From Henckelia pumila (taxonomy: Eukaryota > Streptophyta > Magnoliopsida > Lamiales > Gesneriaceae), in contig NC_133120.1 in NCBI RefSeq assembly GCF_033568475.1, forward strand, positions 174,437,991-174,501,990: DNA of 64,000 nt, given 5' to 3'. Each line of letters starts with the position of its first letter. The stretch's first letter is position 1. The notes beneath the pieces are model-generated. The model did no database searches. It was not told the DNA's origin and was given only the letters and a program-made list of their open reading frames with translations. Made by a program: the position numbers and the translations under genes. Shown piece by piece: positions 24,301-37,312 of this stretch.

Positions 24301-25279
24301 AACCATTCCCGAGCCTTAGCTGGGTCTCACCCATCCTTAGCTTACGACTTCTTGTCATCACCTGCAAATCATTGCAGATGTGAGATCCACATCCGGTATC
24401 CAATACCCAAGAAGAAGTATTAAGCGAAACATTTATTTCAATGTAAAACATACCCTTTGCAGTTCGCAACTGTTCGAGGTATTCCTTGCAGTTACGTTTC
24501 CAATGACCGGGTTTCTTGCAGTAATGGCAAACGTTTTCATCTTTTATTCCAATTGAAGCCTTGACCTTTCCCTTCTTATTTGGTACAATCTTCTTGGGCT
24601 GGGCAGAAAGTTTCTTAACCTTTCCACTTGGTCCTTTCTTAAAGTTAGAAGAGGAGTCAACCAAGAGTACTGGTTTATCCTTCTTTAGTGTGGCTTCATA
24701 TGTGACAAGCATATTGACCATCTCTTCAAGGGTGGCCTCTATCTTGTTCATATTGAAGTTCATCACAAGACCGTCAAACGATGAAGGAAGTGATAGAAGC
24801 AACAAGTCCGCGCTAAGTTCATGCTCCAAAGTCAAGTCGAGTGTTACCAACTTTTCAATGAGCCCAATCATGCGTACCCCATGCTCACGGACCGAACTCC
24901 CATCTCGCATGCGGCTCGTCATGAGCTCTCTGACGGTGGCATACCTCTCCGATCTTGACTGAGCTCCAAAAAGTTCCTTGAGGTGCACGTGTATGTCAGC
25001 AGCATTCACGGCATCCTCAAATCGCCTCTGGAGTTCATCAAACATTGAAGCTTGCATATAGCATTTAGCCTTGATATCATGATCCCACCATTGATTAAGT
25101 TTTGCCAATTCTTCCGGACTTATATTAGCCGGTGCTTCCTTTGGAGGATTCTTTTCTAACACGTAGAAAATTTTCTCCGAGTTTAGAATAATTTTCAACA
25201 TACGGAACCATTCCGTATAGTTTGCGCCAGTCAATTTATTTTGTTCGAGAATTGAAAACAGTGGATTACGTGGATTCAT
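21366..25279 (-). pseudogene. copia1 gag-pol polyprotein
   Basis: Starts at the ATG at 25279 (MNPRNPLF). Order: gag with UBN2-like helical region, zinc knuckle CHYCKKPGHWKRNC, protease VLDTGCGSHIC, integrase (LWHARLGHIS, CESCLKGK, HTDVCGPF, RSDQGGEY, SERQNRT), RT (MDVKTAFLNG, YVDDILLMGN), RNase H (TTEAEYIAASAAAKEAVW). The 892-codon first frame ends at about 22601 through a one-base deletion near 22633, where copia3 reads AAWYDYEIW. The rest continues in the next frame to a TAG at 21480-21482, with decayed C-terminal codons reaching the original stop at 21366. Motifs are intact but the two breaks prevent a full polyprotein. Confidence 0.93.
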
Positions 25280-26929
25280 CGTAATATAATACTGAAGAGG
25301 AAACAGACAATAATCAGTGATTTGTTTAATTAATTTACTAAGACATAAAATATGGCGAATTTTATTTTATGAATTACACTCCCACTATTTTAACGATTTC
25401 ACTACCCTCTAGTGAAAACGGAAAACTATTTTCCTTAGTGAGAACATGGAGTCCAATTGAAAAATCATGATCCCGAATAATATCAGCCAACCATAATTTT
25501 CAAAAGGTAGAGCCCAATTACTTCCAAAGTAACCCCCATGTTTTTACCTCATGTCCAATAAGGGCCCAATAATATGACGCCGTTTATTGTGACACGTCAA
25601 GATAACCCATCAATATTAAGTTGTGATGGACGGTCGCCATGTGGATCCCCCAATAATATGAGCCAATCCCATGAGAGTTCCACCCAACTTACAACATGTG
25701 TCGATCCAATGTACAGCTTTTCGACGAACGGGCCCCCCCAATAATATGAGCCGGACCATATCCGCGGGTAGCATCTCATACATTGATCGTTGATGGAAGG
25801 TAGGAATATTTAAACAATATTTAAATTCCCTTTTTATTAATCTTGATATCAATTTTAAATCATATTTAAAATGAGTGATTTTTAATTTTGAAAATTTGTC
25901 TCATCATGCAATTTATGTATGCTTGCGAGATTCATACAATTTTGTCTAAACATGCATACATCAATAATATCATATATTATTTAAGGATGATCGATCACAT
26001 TAACTAATCGACCCGTGGTTGCCAATCACGAGTCTAAGTCCAATCCTAGGTGATATGTAAGTATGCAATGCAATCCTATTACATTGTGCTTCTAATTTAC
26101 ATTTCTTCGGTCTTCATTGTCTGCTGGGCCCACCATTTCTTCAAATCTTTGTCTCCCACTAAGTCTAATAAATTTACAATAAATTTCGATGACAAATATG
26201 GGATACATTTTTAGGGGTGGGAACGGGCCATAAACCAGGCCCACTTTTATTACATATGACAATCATATTGGGCTATAAACCAAGCCCATTAATAAACACC
26301 AACAACAATAAGACAAATGTAAATCATCTAACATACACCTAAAACATTGGTCATGGCAATCGATCATCCTTTTATCCAATAATTAATTCAATAATTAAAA
26401 TAATTGGATAAACATGAAATGGCATCATAATTAAAAGATAAAATCATATTTTATCTTATCCATCCATAAGATCATATCTTATCATCAATTGTACCAAAAT
26501 AATTAATTTTATAAAATCTAATTTAACGGATAAAATTTATAAATTTTCCAAAAATTCAAATTTATCCAAAAATCAATTTTAAAAATTTCGGACTCGAACA
26601 ATTCGATCCGATGCCTCGTGATCTAATCAAAAAAAATTTTCGATCGGATCAAACACTAGAATTTCAAAAATTCAAAAAAAAATTTCAAAAATTAAAATTT
26701 TAATTTTCCGGGCTTCCCGGGACAATCCCGGGCAGCCCGTGCCCCGACCGATGCTCGGGCTGGGCAGCCCGTCGCTGCCCATTGATCGCTGCCCTGGGCA
26801 GCAATCACATCGCTGCCCGTGTTTTGCCCGTCAAAAATTTAATTTTAAAAAAATTTGTTTTGTTTCAAAAACCGAGGCTTAAAAATTTTGTACAATCGAT
26901 TAATTTAATCGTTTGATCTGAGCAACCTG
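25280..26929 (-). other. copia1 5' leader
   Basis: A 1.65-kb non-coding leader between primer site and gag. It has a GC-rich block (26709-26831) with the hairpin GGGCAGC-GATGTGATT-GCTGCCC at 26796-26818, and four ATATTATT-GG repeats at about 25470-25755. It also has an intron-like pair: donor GTAAGT (minus strand, 25692-25687) and acceptor TTTCCTCTTCAG ending at 25292, 13 bases before the ATG. The small ORFs at 25597-25852 are not convincing genes. Confidence 0.6.
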
Positions 26930-26941
26930 GCTTTGATACCA
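26930..26941 (-). other. copia1 primer-binding site, tRNA-Met type
   Basis: The minus strand reads TGGTATCAAAGC, one transition from TGGTATCAGAGC, one base from the LTR end. Confidence 0.88.
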
Positions 26942-26942
26942 C

Positions 26943-28821
26943 TGTTGGAAAACTGTGTTCAGATCAATTAGAATTGATACCCGGTGCAGCGGAAGTTTAA
27001 AAATTTATTTTATTAATATGGAACGATTCCATATCTGGGTATCAAAACTTTTACGATTAAATTTATGTAAGTAAAATAAATAATCACAATTAAATTTTTT
27101 ACCTTAAAATCTCGAAGCGAGATTATGGACACCAACAGAATTTAATCTGCTCTTGTTGTATATCCCTGGAACTGATGAACGAACGTTTCTTCAATCAGGT
27201 CCCCGAATAGAAAACAAAACCCTCTGATTGACTGCACTAGAAATCAATCAGAAGTTTGCGTAGAGAATAAAGAGATATGATCTGTTAATTCAGAATTGTA
27301 ATTTTTCACAAAAATCACAAGACTGAATTTTCTCCGAAAAGGGACAAGGATTTTCGAAAAACCCTTAGAAAATAATATGTGTGTTTTCGAAAATTTGATG
27401 AATGAATTGCATGCAATTTTCGAACACTGCACATATATTTATAGATAATTTCTAGTTATAATTGTATCAGGACTCTAACTCCTTAAAGCCCACAATCCAT
27501 AACTTAAGCCCAACAAGCCAAGCCTGTTGTTATAGAAATTAATATAAAATTCATCGTGACTCCGATTGATAAACTGATTTCACCAATATGCACAGAAACC
27601 ATTTCTGCATCTTTTAGAGTCAAGATAATTTTTCTGAATCCGAATTCAGTGATTTCCAAAAATGCCCATCCCTATGTCATTTTAGGAAATCCCACTCCCT
27701 TTAGTTAAGAAGTCCAACTTCTCTTTCATTAAATTTAACTCTTTAAATTTAACTATCTCTACGGGGTTTTAGTAATCCATTACTTGTGTAACCCTCAATG
27801 GTTCAGGAATACAGCTAGTCGTGGGCTCACAACTCCTTGTGACTCGGAACAACAATTTCCGACTTACCCATCGAATCATGGTAAGTGCACCTAGCAACAT
27901 CGCCCCATGATTCCCTAGGTATTACTGATAGTGCCTACAAGAACCAGTAGATTTTGGTTAGCGTACAGTACGGTCCCTTCAACCATATATCCCGATCGAA
28001 TCAACAACCATTGGCGCATCGAGAGTCGTACGAGATTCGATAACTATGCATAACATCTTGGAGATCTATTAGTGACATCGCATGTGTTACTAGGATAACC
28101 CATTAACCTAAAACACATCATGTACTCTGGCCAGAGATTCATCACACTAATATCTCCTCAGATCGCATAGGATATCCACACTCGCAAGTATGTGGTGAAT
28201 CCTTGACAACAAAGCATCGACTCCTATATGTGTCGTAACTGTACCCAATCCCGACACCTGATGACCCCAATAGAGTCGGTAAACGAGTCAAAGTACAGTA
28301 CTAGCATATAGAGTCTCAATGATGTTTCAAGTAATAAGAACTAATGGGGTACAACCAAAACCGCGGACTTTATCCACTCGATAAGTGATAACCGCTTGGA
28401 AAGTCCGAATAGGGTAGTTCGATCATTCATCTTATGAATATCCATTTGCATGCTTTGAACATCTCTATGTTCCATACCAATGAAACGTGGTACTCGGCAT
28501 CACAAATGCTAGTCTCAATCTCGAGCGATCCTTATCCTTATTTGCGGACGGCTCAATTGACTAGGAACTGTTTAGAATATACAGTGACTATAAGATGTGT
28601 TTCATGATAGCCATCCCCATGTGCTACCACATCTTACATACACTATAGTATATTCAAGGTCTTTATCAAAACAACAATAGTATATCATAATATAACATTA
28701 TGAAGAAAGATAAAGTCAATGCCATTATAAAAGTGTAAATTATATTAAACAAAAGATTGTTTTACATAGAGTCATAAAAGCCCTTAGCCACAAGTTGGCT
28801 AACCGGGCACCCACTCTTTCA
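26943..28821 (-). repeat. copia1 5' LTR
   Basis: 1879 bp, type A, close to 19474-21351. Bounded on the right by the CAAAT duplication at 28822-28826. Confidence 0.92.
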
Positions 28822-28826
28822 CAAAT

Positions 28827-29815
28827 GCTCAACTGGGACGCTCCACAGTATACCCGCATATGGAAACGCTTCTTATCTTGTCTCGAAAACTCGACAGTCT
28901 TTTGCACTTGGTATAACTCATCTAAGAGTTCCTGGTGATACCATCATCATTTATTTCATCCTTATGAGATCTGACCCATCGATCTTGAGGCAAATTAATC
29001 CCAACTGATTATACACAGTCAATTCATGCTCTCGCTAAACGCATCAGCCATAGCACTGAAAAGACTAAGATTCCTGATGAACATGTCATCCCTGGAATAT
29101 TACAATTCGCTTGCTACCAAATTACTTGTGGAACATTTCATACTAGAAGTAACTTGTCACCCTACACACATCCGACTATCGTCCATTGCTAAAGAGCAAT
29201 ATCCTTGACAAATAGTCCGCACGGATGTGGCTTGCCGACTGGAAAGAACAAAGTTGCTTCATCGCTACCTTGCGAAGTCTTCAATTCCCACAACAATCTT
29301 GTTGGCCACTAAGTCGATCAACGACTGCCTCGATCATCTCAATGACCTCACGCACCACACGCTGAAAATTAGTGACACACCCTGTTGGATCTCGAGAACT
29401 AGATCCCAGCTAATGTCACACCTCACGATCAGACAATTGATGTCCATACGAGTACACAATTCTTTTTGGATCTCAAACCCAACAGTATACTAAGACATCA
29501 TCACAAGAACACTGTCCGATGAGCTACCAATTCCTTTGCTTGTTTCCCCTGTCAAGTTAACACCTAACTTGACCATACAAGTCAATTGTAGTCTTTTGGT
29601 AGATTCGTCTCTGGCAAACCTAGAGACTCCAAAGCATCACCTGCTCCGAGACTGTACCAAGTACTCATCTCCTAAGCACTAAGCGACCAAATATTATCCC
29701 AAGTATTTTTTTGATTGCTATATCCAAAACATCACTGATTGGATTTACCCTATCGATCTCGTTGAACTACTGATGCTCGCACTCGTCCGATCAGACAACC
29801 ATTGATCATCTAAAC
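28827..29815 (-). other. gypsy3 internal region, continued, degenerate
   Basis: Continues 18573-19473 after removal of copia1. No intact ORF. On the minus strand near 29040 the frame reads A-M-A-D-A-F-S, weakly like the ADALSRK end of gypsy RNase H, but the match is too short to rely on. The plus-strand ORFs 29026-29208 and 29227-29493 show no known motif. Confidence 0.35.
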
Positions 29816-31655
29816 TGTTGGAGAACGGTGTTCAGATCAATTAGAATTGATACCCGGTGCAGCGGAAGTTTAAAAATTTTATATGGAACGATTCCATAAT
29901 GGGTATCAAGACTTTACGATTAAATTGTGTGTGTAAAAATTAAATAACAATTATAAATTTTTACCTCCAATCTCGAATCGAGATTATGGACACCAACAGA
30001 TTACTCTACTCTTGTTGTATATCCCTGGAACTGATGGACGAACTGTTCTTCAATCAGGTCCACGAACAGAGATTTAATCCCTCTGATAGATTGCACTAGA
30101 AAATCTATCAGAAGTTTCTACGAAGAGAATTAACGAATTTGATCCGTTAAACCAGACTGTAATTCAAAATTCACAGGCTGGAATTTTCCCGAGTAGAAAG
30201 GGAAGGGGGGCGGCCACTTTGAGAGAAAATCAGCTAGGTTTTCGAAAATTGTGACCCTGTTGTTTAATTTCTGTACTGCAATAACTTATTTATAATATGG
30301 GCTGCTAACAGCTTAGGGCCCATTAGTCATAAGTTCAAGCCTGACAAGCAAAGCCCGCATGTTCAGAAATTAATATAAAATTCATCGTGACTCAGATTGA
30401 TAAACCAATTTCACCAATGTTCACAGAAACCATTTCTGCATCTTTTAGAGTCAAGATAAATTTTCTGAATCCGAATTCAGTGATTTCCAAAAATGCCCAT
30501 CCCTATGTCATTTTAGGAAATCTTACTCCTCTACTCTTAAATAAGAAGTCCCACTTCTTTGTTCATTAAATTTAACTCTTTAAATTTAACTATCTCAACG
30601 GGGATTAAAAATACATTACTCTGTGTGACCCTCAATGGTTTAGGGATACAGCTAGCCGTGGGCTCACAACTCCTTGTGACTCGGAACAACAATTTCCGAC
30701 TTGCCCATCGAATCATGGTAAGAGCGCCTAGCAACATCGCCCCATGATTCCCTAGGTATCACTGATAGTGCCTACAAGAACCAATAGATTTTGGTTAGCA
30801 TACAGTACGGTCCCTTCATCCATATATCCCGATCGAATCAACAACCATTGGTAAATCGAGAGTCGTTCTAGATTCGATAACTATGCAACGCATCTTGAAG
30901 ATCAAATAGTGACATCGCATGTGATACTAAGAAACCATTTCTTAAAACACATCATGTACTCTGGCCAGAGATTCATCACACTAATATCTCCTCAGATCGC
31001 ATAGGATATCCACACTCGCAAGTATGTGGTGAATCCTTGACAACAAAGCATCGACTCCTATATGTGTCGTAACTGTACCCAATCCCGACACCTGATGACC
31101 CCAATAGAGTCGGTAAATGAGTCAAAGTACAGTACTAGCATATAGAGTCTCAATGATGTTTCAAGTAATAAGGACTAATGGGGTACAACCAAAATCGCGG
31201 ACTTTATCCACTCGATAAGTGCTAACCACTTGGAAAGTCCGAAAAGGGTAGTTCGATCATTCATCTTATGAATATCCATTTGCATGCTTTGAACATCTCT
31301 ATGTTCCATACCAATGAAACGTGGTACTCGGCATCACAAATGCTAGTCTCAATCTCGAGCGATCCTTATCCTTATTTGCGGACGGCTCAATTGACTAGGA
31401 ACTGTTTAGAATATACAGTGACTATAAGATGTGTTTCATGATAGCCATCCCCATGTGCTACCACATCTTACATACACTATAGTATATTCAAGGTCTTTAT
31501 CAAAACAACAATAGTATATCATAATATAACATTATGAAGAAAGATAAAGTCAATGCCATTATAAAAGTGTAAATTATATTAAACAAAAGATTGTTTTACA
31601 TAGAGTCATAAAAGCCCTTAGCCACAAGTTGGCTAACCGGGCACCCACTCTTTCA
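29816..31655 (-). repeat. copia2 3' LTR, type A/type B mosaic
   Basis: Plus-strand 29816 to about 30955 follows the type B LTR at 37313 (e.g. GATACTAAGAAACC). From about 30990 to 31655 it follows the copia1 type A LTRs (e.g. GGGGTACAACC, ATAGAGTCATAAAAGCCC, GGCTAACCGG). The adjacent pol is type B. A purine tract lies at 31656-31668. Confidence 0.85.
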
Positions 31656-31669
31656 ATCTCCCACTTGCC

Positions 31670-34600
31670 CTAAAGCCAACAAGTCATACTACGTAGACTC
31701 ATTGCTTCGTGATGTTTGTCAAATAATGGTCCTGGCAAGGGCTTAGTAAGTGGATCAGCGATATTGTCTGCAGAGGCCACTCTTTCGACAGTGATGTCTC
31801 CTCTTTCCACAATCTTCCGGATGATGTGGTATTTCCTCAGTACGTGTTTAGATCTTTGATGAGACCTTGGTTCCTTTGCCTGAGCAACGGCACCCGTGTT
31901 GTCACAGTACACCGGGACTGGACCAGCAACTTCAGGAATGACGCCCAACTCTTGGACGAAATTCCTCATCCAAACGGCCTCTTTAGCAGCAGCTGATGCT
32001 GCAATGTATTCTGCCTCAGTGGTGGAATCCGCTGTGTTGTCCTGCTTGGAACTCTTCCAAGAGACAGCACCGCCATTGAGCATGAACACAAATCCAGAGG
32101 TTGACTTCGATTCATCCACGTCACTTTGGAAGCTAGAGTCGGTATAGCCTTCCAATTTTAGTTCTCTTCCTCCATATACCATGAACATATTCTTAGTCCT
32201 TCGTAAGTACTTAAGAATGTCCTTCACGGCTTTCCAATGCATTTGACCAAGATTAGCTTGATATCTGCTCGTGAAACTCAGAGCAAATGTACATCCGGTC
32301 TGGTAGATATCATCCCATACATGATACTACCTATGGCTGACGCATATGGTACATGTGTCATTTTCTCTATCTCTTCATCAGTCTTGGGACACATAGACTT
32401 GGATAGAGAAACTCCATGACACATGAGTAGATGTCCTCTCTTGGACCCATCCATTGAAAACCGTTTCAATATGGTGTCGATGTAGGTTGATTGAGTGAGT
32501 CCTATCATTCTCTTAGATCTATCTCTATAGATCTGTATCCCTAGAATATAGGCTGCCTTACCCAAATCCTTCATCGAGAATCTACCTGATAACCATATCT
32601 TTGTTGACTGCAACATCCCTACGTCATTCCCAATGAGTAGGATGTCATCAACATAATGTACTAAGAATGTCACAGCATCCTTAACTACTTTCTTGTACAC
32701 GCACAGTTATTTCGGGTTCTTGATGAAACCAAAATCCTTTATTGTTTCATCAAATTTCTGGTTCCAACTTCTTGATGCTTGTTTTAGACCATAGATTGAT
32801 CTCTAAAGCTTGCATACCTTATGCTCGCTTCCCATGGATGTGTATCCCTCAGGCTGCGTCATATAGATCTCTTCCTTAATGTCTCCATTAAGAAAAGCAG
32901 TCTTCACATCCATTTGCCATATCTCATAGTCATACCAAGCAGCTATGGCAATAAGGATTCTTATGGACTTGAACATTGCAACTGGTGAAAAGGTTTCATC
33001 ATAGTCAACTCCTTGTCTTTGAGTATAACCTTTCGCCACCAATCGCGCCTTGTAGGTCAATACCTTACCATCAGGCCCAAGCTTTCTCTTGTAGATCCAT
33101 TTACATCCTATTGGAACAATTCCATCGGGAGGATCTACTAAAGACCAAACTTGGTTTGTATGCATCGAATCTATTTCCGACTGCATAGCTTCAAGCCATA
33201 AATTTGAATCCGCATCAGAAATTGCTTCTTTGAAGTTTCTTGGATCACATCCAACATCGGGTTCATCTTGATCCCCTTCAAGAAGAAGACCATATCGAAT
33301 AGGAGGTCTAGAAGTCCTCTCGGATCTTCTAAGTATAGGCGTTTCCATCAATGGTTCCTGAGGTGTAGGATCGTTATTTTGTATTTCGGGTTCTTCTCGA
33401 ATTTCTTCGAGTTCCATCATCTCGCCTTTCTTATCCAATAAGAACTCCTTCTTCAAGAAGGTGGCATTCCTTGAAACAAACACCTTTGTTTCATCAGGAT
33501 AATAAAAATAATATCCTATTGAATTCTTCGGATATCCTACAAAATAACATAAGGTGGATCGACTATCCAACTTATCTCCCACTGTCTGCTTCACGTAAGC
33601 AGGACATCCCCAAATCCTCAAGTACGAATACTTAGGAGCTTTGCCATTCCATAACTCGTATGGTGTTTTGTCCACTGCTTTGGTGTGGACGTTGTTCAAC
33701 AACAATACCGCCGTTTCAAGCGCATAGCCCCAAAACGAAGGTGGAAGCTCAGTGAAGCTCATCATGGATCGAACCATGTCCAACAAAGTTCGATTACGAC
33801 GCTTCGATACACCATTCAGCTGAGGTGTCATAGGAGGAGTCCACTGATAGAGAATCCCATTCTCTTTCAGATAGTCCAAAAACTCGGTACTCAAGTATTC
33901 TCCACCTCGATCCGATCGAAGTGCTTTAATACTTTTACCTAGTTTGTTTTCTACTTCAGCCTTGAATTCTTTGAACTTTTCAAATGCTTCAGACTTATAT
34001 TTCATTAAATATAAATACCCATACCTAGAATAATCATCAGTAAAGGTAATGAAGTAGGTGTGGCCGAATTGAGTACCAATTCTAAATGGACCACAAACAT
34101 CTGTATGGATCAAATCCAACAGATTTTGACTACGCTCAGGTTTTCCCTTAAAAGGAGATTTAGTCATTTTTCCTTTCAGGCAGGACTCACAAGTAGGTAG
34201 AGAGTTAATATCAGACATATCAAACATGCCCTCTCCCACTAGCTTGTTCATCCTCCTTGAGGAAATATGACCTAGCCTAGCATGCCAAAGGTTTGCCGGG
34301 TTTTGACTATCGATTTTCCTTTTGTTTGTTGTTACCGGTTTATCAACATAATTTATTGGAACGTCTTTTAATTTTAAGTTATATAGATCATTTTCAAGTT
34401 GTCCATTTCCAATCAAACATTCATTCTTGTAAATATTGCAAATCACATTCACAAAATTGCAAGAATAACCATCTCTATCAAGCATAGAAACAGAAATAAT
34501 GTTTTTAATCAAATCTGGAACAAATAAAACATCTCTCAAAAGTAACTTAAAATCGTTCTGCAAAATTAAATAAACATCTCCCACAGCTTTAGCTTCAACT

Positions 34601-35582
34601 CTGGAACCATTTCCGAGCCTCAGCTGGGTCTCACCCATTCTAAGCCTGCGACTTCTTGTCATCACCTGCAAATCATTGCAAATGTGAGATCCAATCCGGT
34701 ATCCAATACCCAAGAAGTAGTATTAAGTGAAACATTTATTTCAATATAGAACATACCCTTCGCAGTTCGCAACTGTTCTAGATATTCCTTGCAGTTACGT
34801 TTCCAATGACCGGGCTTCTTGCAATAATGGCAAACATCCTTGGACTTTTCCATGTTTGAAGCCTTTTTCTTGTACTTCTTCTCGGGTTCGGTTTTCTTGG
34901 GTGGGGCAGAATGTTTCTTACCCTTTGTACTTGGCCCCTACTTAGCAGAAGAAGAGGAGCCCACCAAGAAAGCCGGTTTATCCTTCTTTAATGTGGATTC
35001 ATATGTTACAAGCATATTGACCATCTCTTCAAGGGAGGCCTCTATCTTGTTCATATTGAAATTCACCACAAATTCGTCAAACGAAGAAGGAAGAGATAGA
35101 AGTAATAAGTCCACGTTGAGTTCATGCTCCAACACCAAATCAAGCGTTACCAACTTTTGTATGAGCCAAATCACTCATACCCCATGATCACGAACCGAAG
35201 TCCCTTCACGCATGCGACACGTCATTAGCTCCTTTACAGTAGCGAACCTTTCAGCTCTCGATTGAGCCCCAAAAAGTTCCTTGAGTTGTACGTGAATGTC
35301 AGCAGCATTCACGGTGTCCTCAAATCGCCTCTGGAGTTCATCAGACATCGAGGCTTGCATATAGCATTTGGCCTTGATATCATGGTCCCACCATGTATCA
35401 AGTTTGGCCAACTCTTCCGGACTTATGTCAGCTGGTGCTTCCTTCGGAGGAGATTTTTCTAACACGTAGAGCATCTTCTCCGAAGTCAAGACAATCTTCA
35501 ACTTACGGAACCATTCCGTATAGTTTGCGCCAGTCAGTTTATTTTGTTCGAGGATAGAGAATAGTGGATTACGCGAATTCAT
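31670..35582 (-). pseudogene. copia2 gag-pol polyprotein, multiply broken
   Basis: The ATG at 35582 (MNSRNPLF) begins a gag matching copia1 and copia3. Breaks, in order: CGA-to-TGA in HGV-R-VIW (about 35174), AAG-to-TAG after SSSSAK (about 34938), a one-base loss in the protease DTGCGS (about 34695), CAG-to-TAG after HKVCKL (about 32803), a TAA in NPEEPCVY (about 32703), and a one-base loss in RPDVPFALS (about 32284). The zinc knuckle, RSDRGGEY and RNase H motifs remain readable. The integrase motif reads SKRRNRT, so the catalytic Glu found in copia1 and copia3 is Lys here. Ends at a TAG at 31670. Confidence 0.92.
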
Positions 35583-37299
35583 CTTTATGAAATACTGAAA
35601 AGAAACAGACAAATATCAGTGATTGTTTAATTAATTTACTAAGACATAAAATAGGCGAAATTTATTTTATGAATCTCACTCCCACTATTTTAACGATTTC
35701 ACTACCCTCTAGTGAAAACGGGAAACTGTTTTCCTTAGTGAGAACATGGAGTCCAATTGACAAACTATGGTCCCGAATAATATCAGTCAACCATAATTTT
35801 CAAAAGGTAGAGCCCAATTGCTTCCAAAGCAACCTCCACGTTTTTACCTCATGTCCAATAAGGGCCCAATAATATGACGCCGTTTATTGTGACATGTCAA
35901 GATGACCCATCAATATTAAGTTGTGATGGATGGTCTCCATGTGGATCCCCCAATAATATGAGCCGATCCCATGGGAGTTCCACCCAACTTACAACATGTG
36001 TCGATCCAATGTACAGCTTTCCGACGAACGGGCCCCCCCAATAATATGAGCCGGACCGTATCCGCAGCTAGCATCTCATACATTGATCGTTGATGGAAGG
36101 TAGGAACATTTAAACAATATTTAAATTTCCTTTATTTATCTTGATATCAATTTTAAATCATATTTAAAATGAGGGATTTTAATTTTGAAAATTTGTCTCA
36201 TCATTTATAATTTGTATGCTTGCCGGATTCATACAATTTAGTCTAAAACATGCATACAACCATAATATCATATATTATATAGGATGATCGATTTCATTTC
36301 TAATCGACCCGTGGTTGCCAATCACGAGTCTAAGTCCAATCCTAGGTAATATGCAGGTATGCAATGCAATCCTATTACATTGAGCTTCCAATTTACATTT
36401 CTTCTGTCTTTATTGTCTGCTGGGCCCACCTCCGTCTTCAAATCTTCATCTCCCACTAAGTCTAATGTATTTACAATAAATAACCATGACAAGTAGGGGA
36501 TACATTTTAAGGGGTGGGAACGGGCCATAAACCAGGCCCACTTTTATTACATATGACAATTCATATTGGGCCATAAACCAAGCCCATTAATAAATCCAAC
36601 AACAATAAAAACAAATGTAAATTCCTAACATACACCTACAAAATTGGTCATGGCAATCGATCATCCTTATCCAATAACATTTAATTCAAAATTAATTTAT
36701 TGGATAACATGCAATGGCAATTAAATTTAAAAGGATAAAATCATATTCCATATATAAAATCTTATTTTACATACAAAATCATATTTTATCTTTTTATCAA
36801 ATAAAATCATATTTTACATATAAAATCCAATTTTATACATAAAATCATATTTTACTCAATATTTTCATAAGATCATATCTTATCATCAATTGTACCAAAA
36901 ATAATTAATTTCATAAAATCTGATTTAACGGATAAAATCTATAAATTTTCCAAAAATTCAAATTTATCCAAAAATCAATTTTAAAATTTTCGTACTCGAA
37001 CAATTCGATCCGATGCCTCATGGACCAATCAAAAACAATTTTCGATCGGACCAAAAATAGAATTTTAACATATTAAAATTTTGATTTTAAAATTAAAAAT
37101 TAATTTTTTCGCGGGCCGCCCGGGACGCTCCCGGGCTGCCCGCACCCCAAAAGGGCTCGGGCCGGGCAGCGATCCAATCGCTGCCCGTGTTTTTGCCCGA
37201 AAAAAATTTTTATTTTAAAAAATTTATTTTGTTTCAAAAACCGAGGCTTAAAAATTTTTGTACAATCGATTAATTTAATCGCTTGATCTGAGCAACCTG
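35583..37299 (-). other. copia2 5' leader
   Basis: 1.7 kb. It contains a perfect 10-bp-stem hairpin (GGGCAGCGAT / ATCGCTGCCC, 37164-37186), an expanded AT-rich repeat (36734-36856), four ATATTATT-GG repeats (about 35770-36050), and the conserved donor GTAAGT (35992-35987) and acceptor ending at 35595. No gene. Confidence 0.6.
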
Positions 37300-37311
37300 G
37301 CTCTGATACCA
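37300..37311 (-). other. copia2 primer-binding site, tRNA-Met
   Basis: The minus strand reads TGGTATCAGAGC, exact, one base from the LTR end at 37313. Confidence 0.92.
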
Positions 37312-37312
37312 C

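Larger units (their letters stand above)
19474..28821 (-). mobile_element. copia1: complete Ty1/copia element with long LTRs
   Basis: 9348 bp, LTRs of 1878 and 1879 bp, tRNA-Met-type primer site, a 1.65-kb leader, gag-pol and purine tract. A perfect CAAAT duplication flanks it (19469-19473 and 28822-28826). The domain order protease-integrase-RT-RNase H is Ty1/copia; the long LTRs suggest the Angela/Tork side of the family, but the lineage is not certain. The gag-pol has a frameshift and a stop near its end. Confidence 0.93.
8800..29815 (-). mobile_element. gypsy3: old Ty3/gypsy element split by gypsy2 and copia1
   Basis: The 3' LTR (8800-9350 plus 17731-18550) begins on the minus strand with TGTAGTGACCC directly after a purine tract. 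No primer site lies left of 8800, so this is the 3' LTR and the internal region lies to the right: 18551-19473, then 28827-29815 after copia1. Removing gypsy2 and copia1 with one copy of each duplication gives continuous sequence. Its 5' part is cut by copia2 or lost. The 5 bp left of the LTR are CCTGG; the partner duplication cannot be seen. Confidence 0.65.

Noticed and set aside
29026..29493. Plus-strand ORFs in the gypsy3 internal region (also 18670-18897).
   Set aside because: No recognisable motif, opposite to the element's coding strand and short; most likely chance.
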